The notes below the pieces were generated by a model that made no database searches, was not told the DNA's origin, and saw nothing but the letters and a program-made list of their open reading frames with translations. DNA of 43,610 bases from Parachlorella kessleri (Eukaryota > Chlorophyta > Trebouxiophyceae > Chlorellales > Chlorellaceae). Position 1 is the first letter of the stretch; each line of letters opens with the position of its first letter. The DNA is taken from positions 1 to 43,610 of the forward strand of contig BBXU01000782.1 in the NCBI GenBank assembly GCA_001598975.1, read 5' to 3'. The translations under genes and the position numbers were made by a program. Shown piece by piece: positions 32,500 to 43,089 of this stretch.

Positions 32500-33987
32500 T
32501 CACACCGCAGCCGCAGCAGTGGTGGACTGCACATTAGTGGCCACGGGGGTTGTGCCAGGAGCAGTGGTGGTGGTAGTGGTCTCGTACCCGTAACCCTTGG
32601 TGCCTGTGGGGGCAGCATGAGAAAACTGTGCCATTAGTAGGAATTGTACATGCATAGGAGGGCATGGCAATCCAACCTCTGCTGCTTTCTGCGCCAGGGA
32701 GATTCGCCCGGGCAAAGGGCACAGCAGAAACTTCCAGCATCCTGCCTAACACCACATGCGCATTGACGGCCGCCATCTCATCTGGTCAGATAAGCTGCTA
32801 GACAGCAAGCGTGCAGCTATCTTGGACTCCCCCAACTGACCGGTGCGCTCCTCCCACGAAGCCATCTCATCGTGCCAGCCGATGGCCATCAGCAGCAGCC
32901 CATCAGCGACCGCAGAAATAAGGGCTCCCGAGAACACCACCAGGGTGCGGTCCTTGAAAGTGCCTGCGGCATGCAGACCGGCACACAGCCCTAGGTAGGC
33001 GGCAGATGTCAAGACAACCAGAGCCCACAGTATCTGCATGCGGTTGCAGGGCTGATGAGCATGCAGCTTCAGGCGGGCCGGGAATGCCAGCATGCCACCT
33101 TCAATGCCCTCCCCTCAAGTAGGGCGCACTTCTCAACTGCCCACTCAAACAGCTCGTAAGCTGCTCAGCCCTGTTCAGTGTTCTGTCACTCACTGTCTCC
33201 CGCAGGTGCAGGCACATCCTGAAGTAGAGGTAGGTGTTGGCAGTATCCATGAGCAGCACAGTGACGGCAGCCAGCAGGCCGACCAGGCCAGCGCGGAACT
33301 TGTGGATGGAGCGCGTGAGCAGGAAGGCCAACACAAGGAACCAGACGAAGAAGTGGAAGAAGGTGATCCACCAGGTGTAGCGGAAGAACTTGTCACAGGA
33401 GACACGGCCTGGCCTGCAACAGGGAAAACTTGCGACATGTGTAACGGCTTGCCCTTCATTTCATGATTTCACAATGGTGCCAGCCACCCTTCCATGTTCA
33501 ATTCTCTCGATGCAAATTGTTATGGGCACCAGACCCTGACGCTGGTATCAGGAAGCAAAGCTGTGGGCAGCGCGCACCACCTCAGAGCTTGCGCCAATGT
33601 TTACCCTGCCATAGGGGCGTGAACACACTCACAGGTAACCCATGCTAGCGTACTCAGCCATATCCGGTGTTGGAACAGATCCACACCTCTGCATGCAGTC
33701 GAATTAAGAGCCAAGTGATTGGTGTCTGCGCTGCCATGGCTGGTGCTGAGGTCGCCCCCACCGTACCAGATGCAGCAACTGATCAGTGTGACATTCATGA
33801 ACCAGCGATTGACAGGCTGCACCAATGGTTCAGGGCCGCATTCATGCCACTCATCCGGTATGTCTTTGGACAACCGCACCTGCTGGACAGCGGCGATGCC
33901 ACCCAGCAGTATCGCAAACCCACAGAAGGCCAACAGGTGTGGCAGGTAGATGATGATGCTGTGCATCATGCCGCCGCCCTTGGCCAT
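32500..33987 (-). CDS. Four-helix membrane protein, long type, with a one-base frameshift
   Basis: Exons 33987-33880, 33688-33633, 33413-33194, 32963-32841 and 32603-32500. Every exon border and phase matches the 38793 gene, except that one intron (between FFR and TWW) is absent. Helix 1 is LPHLLAFCGFAILLGGIAAV; then RCGSVPTPDMAEYASMGYL, SCDKFFRYTWWITFFHFFVW, LLAAVTVLLMDTANTYLYF, helix 4 VVFSGALISAVADGLLLMAI and tail GTTPVATNVQSTTAAAAV. The third exon is one base shorter than the two matching exons of the 38793 gene: a base is missing on the - strand at about 33220/33221, just after TYLYF. Read literally, the frame runs into unrelated residues and a stop within the next intron. With the frame kept the product would be about 203 residues. 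Either a very young pseudogene or a sequence error. An acceptor-like ctgcag lies 9 bases before the ATG, suggesting a 5' intron. Confidence 0.8.
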
Positions 33988-35089
33988 GGCGATGTCCTGC
34001 AGAGAAGGAAGTAACCTGCACACAGCATCACATCATCGGCGCAGGCCTGATCCAAGTGCAAATGGGAACCGTGACGGCCAGCTGGCTGCGGCTCTGGTTG
34101 GAGGGAACATCCGAAGCTACTACCAGCTACTGCCCTGGGCGAGGCCTGCAGGCCACCAGCTGGTGGCACATTGTTTTGATTTGAAACACTTCCAATCCCC
34201 TCACATCCTAGACTGGTACTATTGTAACAACCACACTGCAGAGCTGCTTCTTGTGGGAGTCGGTTCATGGGTGTGGGCAAGGAGCTGTTGCAGAAGTCGA
34301 GCCCCGCGGCACGCAGGGCTGGTTGGGAGAGACAGTAAAGGGCATGGAAGAGCATGTTATCAGTCAGACGTCACACGTGCAACTCCACCCTCCTATTGGT
34401 GGAGTGGACGAGGGTTACTCGCCCAACGAGAGCAGCCTACCTGACGAGTGCTTACGACGTCGACGTTAGCCCGAAAGCCTTGGATCTATGGTCTGGTGTT
34501 TCAGGAGCCTTGGACTGCGCTAACAAATGTGGATACAACCTAAGAGTAGCAAGGAGTCTACTTTGGGTGCCTGCTGACGTGTCACCCGAGCCTAGAAAAG
34601 TCGGCGCTGTGGGGTGGGCGCTAAGCAGGCGTCCCATGTGCTGTGGGACGACCTGCTTTGTGATCTGTGGTGGAAAGAGCTGGCAACGTGATGCAGGCTG
34701 CATTGTGCTCACACTGGAGTCGCAGGTGCTCAAGGTACTGTAAAAGTCAACTACAATTTGGAACATATGTGGTGCTTCCGCACCTTAACCAGTGACGTGG
34801 CTTGGAATGAGACTCCACTGCATCTCAAGCAACATGGTCAGGCGTGCGCTCAGCTAGACACCTGGGAGCCTTGCCAGCTCTCTCTCCTCCCAGCTGACAC
34901 CGGTGGCTTACACTGTTCAGGGTGTGCCTTCGACCTCACCCAGGTTGATAGAACTCCAAGCTTTGAGACTACAAACTAGCAACCGTGCAACCCAAGCTAG
35001 GCGCCTGGTAAGCATCGCAGTTAACGTTCTTCTTGCAAGATAAATAACCCCAGTAGGTACCCGCCTAGCACCCTATGAGTCGGCCAAAA
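33988..35089. other. Upstream of the 32500-33987 gene and 3' region of the dehydrogenase gene
   Basis: No supported exon. Should hold the promoter of the four-helix gene at 33987 and the 3' untranslated region of the gene ending at 35090. Confidence 0.4.
34908..34912 (-). terminator. Possible TGTAA poly(A) signal
   Basis: TTACA on + (TGTAA on -) about 180 bases beyond the stop of the dehydrogenase-like gene. Confidence 0.35.
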
Positions 35090-37912
35090 CTAGCCGCTGG
35101 CGTTGTAGTAGATGCGGTAGATTGTGTTTGAGAGGTCGTCCGAAACCACCAGGGAACCATCACTGAGAGGCTGCACGTCCACAGGACGACCTGCATGGAC
35201 AGGTGCTGCTGTTGTGGGAATGTTGTGGATGGGATTGCTGGCTTCCTGCTGCACTTTTGTCGAACAGAAGCCGGAGCGGTCTGGACGCTCAATCACAGAC
35301 TAGCGGCAAGGACTAAGTATATGTTGTTCCTAGTGGTGGTCTCATTTCAGCCCTCAGGGCTCATATGTGACTCAGCAGGGAACCCTGGACTGCCCAGGCC
35401 AAGTCCAAGCAAATGGGTGGGCTGATCCCCATCCATTGCCCTGGTCAGCCACACTTACCCCACATGCTTGACAGCTTGTTGTCGGCCGGCGCCCAACCCT
35501 TGGCAAACTCGTTGTACGCCACGCCCTTGCCAGAGCCGTCCAGCTTCACATTGACAAGGTTGTAGCCAGTGAGAGGGGTGCCTGTGGTCCTAACATAGGA
35601 GCCGTGCTGGGCTATGAAGACGGTGCCCTTGTACTGGGCGGGGAACATGGAGCCCATGTAGAAGGACATGCCTAGGGGAGCGGTGTGGGGCCCAAGAGCC
35701 TGCACAGCAGGAGTCACACCTGCAACAGGGGACCAAAGAGGGTGGGAGCAATGGGATCTGAGCACATGGCAGGCGCTGGTCCAAAGCCTATCTTCTATGC
35801 CTGACAGCAATATGATGCTGCCAAAAAGGCAACATAAGTGACACCATATCCCCTGGCGGAAGGCTGCAGGGCGCAGATGGGAGGGGCAGAGCTTCAGGCG
35901 CTGCAGCAGTCCAACTTGAGGAAGAGTACAGTTGCAGCTTACCATCGCACGTGGCACTGCTGTTGGCCTCCTTGGCAGGCACGAGCTTGCCAGGGCCAGC
36001 ACTTCGCAGAAGCTCGTTCCCCTCACCCTCCGTGTAGCACCTGCAGCACGCACAGCAGTCCTTCAAGCAGCGTGTACCAGGCTGCGTGGGCGCTAGGAGC
36101 AGATTTCTAAACACATGACCCCAGCCTGGGTGTTATCCACTGGCGGAGCTATGCTACTTGCATCTTAGTCCTGGCAGGCTGGAAGGGGTGAACACATGCA
36201 CTACCTATGCTTCAACCTTCGCTGCAATCAGCTGTATCCGGCATGCCCGCAGCTGTCCTGCAGGGGAGAACCTGCCTGGGAAAGCCAAAGTCCAGTCCAG
36301 GTCTAGGAGCTGCGTCCAGGGTGTCATCAGGCACCGAGTTCCCAAGCTTGTTCCGCTCATTGATCGTGAAGTACAGGTCCTTGCTGCTGGGGTCAAAGTC
36401 CATGCCAAACATGGCACGAATGCCTGCACATGTGCATTAGGGCGGCGTGCGTCAAGTAAGCTCCATATGTGAAAGGGTGCACAAAAGGAGTTCAGAACTT
36501 CGCCTTGGGTGACCGTCACTGGTCGGACAAGAGGCCCAGGGTTGACCCCACGAGCCCCAACACAGGCGCACAGCTACAGGGAGCCACACTTGAGGGATGC
36601 TTAGCTCAGCAGCACCTGTCGCGTACACAGTGTGGTCAGAGCCATCAGCCTTCATGGAGGTCAAAGTGCAGTAGCGAAGGTTCTTCCAGGCATCACAGCC
36701 GCCATCGTCAGTGGGCGCCCCAATCGGCACATACAGCCGCCCATCGGGGCCAAATCTGCAGCAATCACAGTGAGAACAGTTCTCTCATTCCGGGTATGGG
36801 GTTGAGGCTTGACCTGTGTGGGTAGCAATGGCCCTAGTGGTGCGCTCCAGAACCAGGACGGCCTGAGGCATACCTAATCAGCCGCCCAGGCCTCAAAGAG
36901 CTTCTGGTAAGGCTTGTGGTGATGAGACTGCCCAACCTCATGCCTCCCACGACCAGACACCTAGAAAGTACCCGGCTAGGATGGCTCATATGAGCTGGGA
37001 TGCATCATAGCTAAAGAGTGCCCCGATCGGGCTTGCCAAGTGCCAGTGGCATGCTCCATCGCATGTGGCCTACCCCCCGCTTCTGGCCCCTGCTTGCCTT
37101 ATGTATCGCCACCCATGGTCTGCCTGCTCTGGCAGGTTGGTGCTGACCACCACTGGCTGGCCAAATGGCTTCCCCGCAACAGCATAGCTGTCAGCATTGT
37201 CATACCGCAGGATGCGGTTTATCTGCAGCCAGGGTGGCTGAGTGTCAGGCCCATTACTATGGGGACGCCGCTCCCGATTGGCAGGAGGAGATTCCGACCC
37301 TCACCACAACCCAGGGGCGTATGGGTTCATGCTTGCAGGTGGCTCATGCTGAACCACAGCAGGGCAGCATGTCGGATGGCCATGCTGTACGGCTGGGTCC
37401 TTTGAGCTCTCACCTCTGCAATATACAGTGCTCCATTGTGCCACGCGACGCCGTTGGGCTTGTTCAGTGACGGAGTCAGCTCTACTACTGTGCCATTCCC
37501 TTTACCCTTCTCACCCACAACCGCATACACCTGTGACCAGCACGAGGTTGGGTTTGTCGTTGCCCCTGGCTGCTCTGGTACCTGACCGGCTAAAACCAAT
37601 TGAGCAAGCCCTGCTAGCAGCGAGCAGGGCTGGAGAGCAGCACCTGGCACCTACCTTTTGGGCATCAGTCATGGACCCCACATATATTATGTCATACTTG
37701 GTGGAGTTGGGGCTGACAGCAATGCTCCTGGCACCAGGCACTGTTGCATAGACCTCGATATGGAACCCAGCAGGCAAGGATAAGTTGTCCAGCCGCACCA
37801 CCGCACCCCTGCACTGAGCTGTGGAGAGGACAAGTACTGCCAGCAACACAGCTGGGTGCCAGCACAGCCCATCCGGAAGGGCCCAGCATGGGGGCCAGAA
37901 CCGCCTGTCCAT
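35090..37912 (-). CDS. Secreted glucose/sorbosone dehydrogenase-like (PQQ-type six-bladed propeller) protein
   Basis: Exons 37912-37655, 37530-37414, 37222-37098, 36755-36616, 36423-36276, 36040-35943, 35719-35459 and 35190-35090 join in phase (0,0,2,1,2,1,1) to 415 residues, normal for the family. Residues 1-36 form a signal peptide (HPAVLLAVLVLSTAQCRG). Blade motifs follow: LPAGFHIEVYATVPGARSIA, PNGVAWHNGALYIAE, INRILRY, HGWRYIRFGPDGRLYVPIGA (holding the conserved catalytic-type His and the FGPDG..YV motif), FGMDFDPSSKDLYFT, GLDFGFPRC, APLGMSFYMGSMFP with VFIAQHGS, and RPVDVQPLSDGSLVVSDD. Relatives oxidise sugars such as sorbosone or glucose with PQQ. Whether this one binds PQQ is not shown. 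It has several N-glycosylation sites (NLS, NST, NSS). Introns 3 and 5 use GC donors (AG|GCAAGC, AG|GCAGGT). Expected in the periplasm-like or wall space. Confidence 0.92.
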
Positions 37913-38792
37913 GCTGAGAACCCCTACACGTTCTTCTAACTAATGAAGGAGGAGGTGGCCTGATGGTGAAAATAAATTGGAAAACAAGGTGCTGGATCGG
38001 CCTCAAAGGAAAGGTCTTAGCCAGGCTCCCTGGGACGGGCCAAATGGTACGACGTACAGACCTCCAAGATCTTTGGCCTCACCAGGCCAAGGAGCCAGTA
38101 TGTACTGAGCTGGGCTAGCAGTGATCTTCTGGGTACACAGCAAGGCCATGCATGGGGTGGCCCACGCTATGCGTGCTGCGCGCCCAGCTACTGCCCGAAA
38201 AGGCAGTTGACAGCTTGCCACCCTAGGGCCTGCTGCAGGCCTGCTGCTTGTCGCCGCTGCTTACATGCGTTTTGTCAGCATGATGACATCTTCATAAAAT
38301 CACTACCAAGGCAAGGAAGCAGCTGGCTGCGATAGTACACATGGTGCCGGCGGCACGCCACAACATGCTGGAAAAACTATAACACACTGTGCCACCTACA
38401 TCTGGCGTGCTTGGGATGTCGGAAAGATACGAACGCTCTATGGAAGGAAAACAAACAAAACTCAGCAGTAACACTCAAAAACTGGTTTGTGGTGAAAGGC
38501 TTCACACAAACATTGGAGTAGCAAGCCAACCAGTCGGCCTGTCATATCAATAGGCCAACGGGTCCAATGGGCTTGCATCCCACTTTAACAAAGAGAAGTT
38601 CTAAATGCCAATAAAACGAGCAGTGCAGTGCAGTCATATCTTGTTTGTCAAGGATTCCTAGGGTTAGCATAGTTGGTTTTTGGGGCTAGCATTATGCATT
38701 GGGGGAGTTCAAAGCGTAGAAGGTCTCGCTAGGGAATTAACGTCATGCGGGGGACCTGCGCACGGCATGGCCTGTCGTAGACGGAGGTTGGC
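37913..38792. other. Promoter of the dehydrogenase gene and 3' region of the 38793 gene
   Basis: Head-to-tail interval between two - strand genes. TTACA at 38261-38265 (TGTAA on -) is a possible poly(A) signal about 530 bases past the 38793 stop. No exon seen. Confidence 0.4.
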
Positions 38793-40559
38793 TCACACTG
38801 CAGCTGCGACGGTGGTGGTTTGCACATTGGTTGCCATAGGGGTTGTGCCGACGGTGGCCGCGCCGTAGTCGTAGCCCTTCACAGCACTGGTGCCTGCGTG
38901 CCCATAAGGGAGAAGACATCAGCAACCATGACCTACAACATGTGGTAGGGTGCAGGCAAACAGGGTGCCAACGCATATGCAAACCATACTTGCTGGCATG
39001 GCTCACGCGTACTGACCCCACATACCAGCCAATTTTCAACGAATAGTGCCCAGGCCACATGAACTCTGCCAACGAGCAACATTAGACTGGACTGCACTGA
39101 CCAGTAGGGATGCTGCTGACAGGTTGGGAGCTCAGCAGCTGTGGCACACTACGGGACATGCCCCGCATCCTGTGGGACGAGCTGTCGTGCCCCCAGCAGC
39201 CAGCTACAGCAGCTAGCTACAGGGTATTGACGCACAGCAGCCGCCTCAAAATGACACCCCAGCTCACCAGTGCGCTCCTCCCAGGTGGCCTTCTCATCGT
39301 GCCAGCCGATGGCAACCAGCAGCAGCGCATCAGCTACCGCAGCAATCAGGGCGCCGGCAAAGACGACCTTGGCACGGTCGCGGAAGGTGGCTGCAGCAGC
39401 AAGCCAGCATGATGTGGTGAGATGACTGACGGGTGACCTAAGTAAAGGTGAAGGTGCATCTGCATGCATGAGAAGCAACATGGCATGCGCCAAACCTGTG
39501 CAGCAACAGTGGCGGCTGCAGCCACAAGGCGACTTGAGACAGCTAAACCACAGCAACAGCTAACAGTCGTGTCCCCCAGACCACCACTCACAGTCGCCGC
39601 CGGGGGAGGGCACATCCTCGAAGTAGAGGTAGGTGTTAGCAGTGTCCATGAGCAGCACAGTGACGGCGGCCAGCAGGCCGACAAGCCCAGCGCGGAACTT
39701 GTGGATGGTGCGGGTGAACAGGAAGGCCAGCACCAGGAACCAGACGAAGAAGTGGAAGAAGGTGATCCACCAGGTGTCTGCAGCAGGGCAGCAGCGATGA
39801 GATCGTCAGTTCGAACTGAATTCACGCTTGCAACGAGGCGGAGCAGACAATGGCCCAGGAACGGGACACCTATCCCTGGGAAACACAGACAGTACAGACG
39901 AGAGCACATGACAATGTGCAAACAACCTATGACAAGCTATTTGGTGGTCTGACCGTGACTCACATCGGAAGAACTTGTCGCAGGACACCTGGCCTGGCCT
40001 GCAGTGGCAAGAAGCGGCGTTTCAGGCTGGAGTGTTGCCCACAGCACTTCACCTCGCTCCGAGAGTTTGCCGGCAGGGACTAGTTCTGGCACGGCAAAGG
40101 CACTGGACAGATTGGCCTATGCAAGTGCCCCAGGTCCACGCAGCTGAAGCTTCCTTGAATATCGTCCCACGCTGCAGGCGGGTACCCTTTATAGTTTCAA
40201 CCTCATGCAGCATTGCACTGAGCGCTGCGGCTGCCTCCATTTCCATATCGCCAAGGCCGGCTGTACTTACAGGTATCCCATGCTCGCGTACTGCACCATG
40301 GAGCCGACAGGTGTCTCTGGGACTGAGCCGCATTTCTGCACATAGATACTGCAGGGTTTGTAAGGTCCAACTTGCTGGGGCAGCTTTGCTGTGCTACATG
40401 TTGACAGGCTGCAGCACGGCTGAGGCAGGGGGGCAGGGGTATCGCTGACTGTCTCCTCACCTCTTGAACAGATGAGACACCACCCAGCAGGATAGCAAAG
40501 CCACAGAAGGCTAGCAGATGGATGATGGAGATGGTTTGCAGCATGCCGCCCAATGCCAT
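38793..40559 (-). CDS. Four-helix membrane protein, long type with Thr/Ala tail
   Basis: Exons 40559-40461, 40335-40271, 39998-39964, 39777-39592, 39390-39268 and 38893-38793 join in phase (0,2,1,1,1) to 202 residues. Helix 1 is IIHLLAFCGFAILLGGVSSV (about 12-31). The outer loop has KCGSVPETPV, YASMGYL and GQVSCDKFFRY. Helix 2 is TWWITFFHFFVWFLVLAFLF (about 68-87), helix 3 GLVGLLAAVTVLLMDTANTY (about 98-117), helix 4 KVVFAGALIAAVADALLLVA (about 136-155), then GWHDEKATWEERTG and tail GYDYG...VGTTPMATNVQTTTVAAAV. The phase-1 intron splitting the Tyr before TWWITFF sits exactly where the short-type genes have theirs (before YWFLTFF). It is closest to the 32500 g gene, with long stretches of the helix 2-3 exon nearly identical. 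Both termini are likely on the same side. Function unknown. Confidence 0.89.
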
Positions 40560-41875
40560 GGTACTTGAACACTATTATGTGATCCCCTGCAAAGTGTTGT
40601 ACCCGTGGTCAGATATGGAGATCGTTTCTTGGCAAGGGCAGAAGCAGTGCCGTTGCTAGGCAACACCGTTGTTTTCGGGCAGCATCGTTACTACATCAGT
40701 TACCCAGCCTTGGTGGCAGTACGAACCGAGCTCTGCGAGAGGGACTGATAGCGCACAAGCGATGTTGAAGCGTCTCGCCAGTATTTGGGATCTCGGAGGC
40801 AAGGCGAGTGCAGCTGTCAGCCCACCTGAGATGCTCCCAGGACGGTCTTTACGGAGCCTTGGAGCGGTGGGGTATCTGATGAAGGCCTTGTAATGAATAC
40901 ATATGTGTGGGAATCATATCAGAAGCGCTTATATGCACCCCTGGGATGCACCTCTCGTAACCAGTGCTTGTGGCGCTCCCGCCTTTCCAGATTGCCTGTC
41001 GTCAACATTGCTCGTGACTAGACGGCTCTTGTAACCCACAGCAGCTGCGCGACTGACCCTGGCAGTCATCTGCTGCCTTGTCTATGTTTAAACCAGTCAT
41101 AAGAGTGCAACAACTACATGCTGTCATGAGCTGCAGACCGCGATGTTGTTATGTCTAGCTTGGTAGCTCAAATTTTTTTGTTCAACGGTGGCAAGTAGGG
41201 CAAAAATGCGACAGGACTTGCAGGACACTGTGAATTGATGGGACAGGGTGCAACAGGACTTGCTTGTAGATGCATCACACATGTGCGCTGGCGGTGAGCA
41301 AGGAAATCCTCCTTTGGAATTTTCTTATGAACAAAGTTGGGAGTTAGACGACCAGTGACGGGATATACAGAGTTCTGGGCATGCGGATGACAAGGCGCAA
41401 GCGCTTGCTGCCTGGGCTACGACCCTTGCTAAAGTGACGTCCTGAGCTACCAAATGGGTGTCGGCACCTTGTGCTGCTACCGTGACAACCTCTTTTAGAA
41501 TAAGTACATCCTTATGTGTGCACAGCAACACTCAGCAGGGCTACAGGGTGGAAAAGTGGTTAACATATCTTCTCAGTTGAAGCATTTATGCAAAGGATAA
41601 ACCTAGCCAACATAGGCTCAGTGCAAAGGGGTAGTCACCAATATACATGTGGTGCATCTTCAAGCAAAGCACCATACATCTCCAGTTCATTTCCAAGTGC
41701 CCATCCTACCTACACTATGGTCACCTATGGGGCCGCACCAGCAGCATCTCTCATGCCCAATGTGTTCAAGGCTACCCTCAGTTCAACTCATCTCCATATG
41801 GTACAGCTATTCTATCCAGGCTGTGCATACGGTACAGCAAGCCTAACCAGCTGTGGCTGTAGCAGTCCTGTGCCG
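40560..41875. other. Upstream of the 38793-40559 gene; 3' region of the TPR gene
   Basis: No supported exon. The TPR gene may continue into this interval if its last proposed exon is really spliced, but I found no further TPR-like exon. A frame at 41325-41531 (-) is Ala-rich without a clear repeat pattern. Confidence 0.3.
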
Positions 41876-43089
41876 CTACAGCATGCGTGCAGCCCTCACA
41901 CGGATGCCTTGCCCGGTGACCTGAGCCTCCCTGGCGGATGCACACAGGCATGAGCGCCCCTGCCTGACCGATCTCTCCAGCAGGAGCAGGGCGGCTGCCA
42001 TGTTACCACATTGGAGCTCAATGAGGCCCCAAGCCTGCAGACCACAGGCAGTGCTACTAGGTTGCTAGGCTGTGGGTTGGCATAGTGCCAAGAAGCGGTG
42101 TGAGGGTTGCCAGCTGGCTGTAGGCATTGAGGGGCGCTGGCTGCCCATGCACGGTACGGCTAGCTTAACTCCTAATTCCGAGCTCCACCGTACTGCAATT
42201 TAACTCATACTGGCCACCGCCCACATGCCATTTAGCTGGACCCTTTGGCTATGCAAGGCAAGCTGACCTACAGATTGTACGGGCGACTCGGCCTACCTGG
42301 GCCACCTCTGCATTGGTGGGGTTCAATGCCAAAGCCCGCTGTAACACCTCCCGGCACTTGCTTAGCCTCTGGGAATCAGCTTCCCCCAGGCTCTGAGACG
42401 CCCACTGTTCCATCTGCAAGCACTTTATAAAGCTGGTCTCAGCACCATGCCAGGGCGTGAGAGGACCGCATTTCCAGCACTGATGCCGGCTGCAAGGCTT
42501 ATACACACTACTGTCAGCAGGGTCCATGGGCACTTTGTGTTTGGTGGTTGACGACCCGTCCGGGAAGTGCTTACACTGTAACAGCTTGATGGTTTGCTCA
42601 CCTTGGCCCAGCTTACCCACGCCTCAGTAAGCTGTGGGCAGGAAGAAACCGCTTCTTCGAAAGCTGTTCTTGCTGCCTCGAAATCCGCGTTCCGTGCAAG
42701 TGTGATCGCCTGCACCATGGGGAATAATGCGCCGGTTGCCTGTGCGCCCGGTGGCAGTCCCCGAATTTACTGTGGTAGCAGCCCCACACTGCCGGGGTGC
42801 ATGGTCACCATCAACTCCCCGCTCCAGTAGCATCTTGTGCAAGAAAGATTTTTTTGGAACATGTTACGGTTGATCACGTTCACATAATCCCACAGATGGG
42901 AGAATTGCTCACCTGCTGGTACAGGACAGCTCCTTGGGGGTCGATTAGAGATGACTGCAGATGTGGCCTCCTAGTAGCAAAGCTCCGCTGCAGTGGTGTT
43001 GAAGCCCGTACAGCAGCAGAGGTTGCAGTGCTCTGTTGTGCCTGGCTGGTAATGTTGGCCTGTGGGCGAAGCACCAAGGGCCGGCACAT
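41876..43089 (-). CDS. TPR/HAT-repeat protein with transit-like N-terminus
   Basis: Exons 43089-42913, 42709-42602, 42413-42297 and 42034-41876 join in phase 0 throughout to 186 residues. Residues 1-45 are rich in Ser, Thr, Ala, Gln and Arg with almost no acids (SAAVRASTPLQRSFATRRP), like a chloroplast or mitochondrial transit peptide. Then come helical repeats: NADFEAARTAFEEAVSSCPQ with LTEAWVSWAKME, KCREVLQRALALNPTNAEVA, and AWGLIELQCGNMAAALLLLE with RSV. The W..WA.LE / A..+..RAL...P pattern is the TPR/HAT repeat of organelle RNA-processing proteins such as HCF107/Mbb1, so an organelle RNA role is a reasonable inference. The end is doubtful: residues after RSVRQ lose the repeat pattern, so a splice may be missed and the protein may be longer. 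Repeats normally come in larger numbers. Confidence 0.68.
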
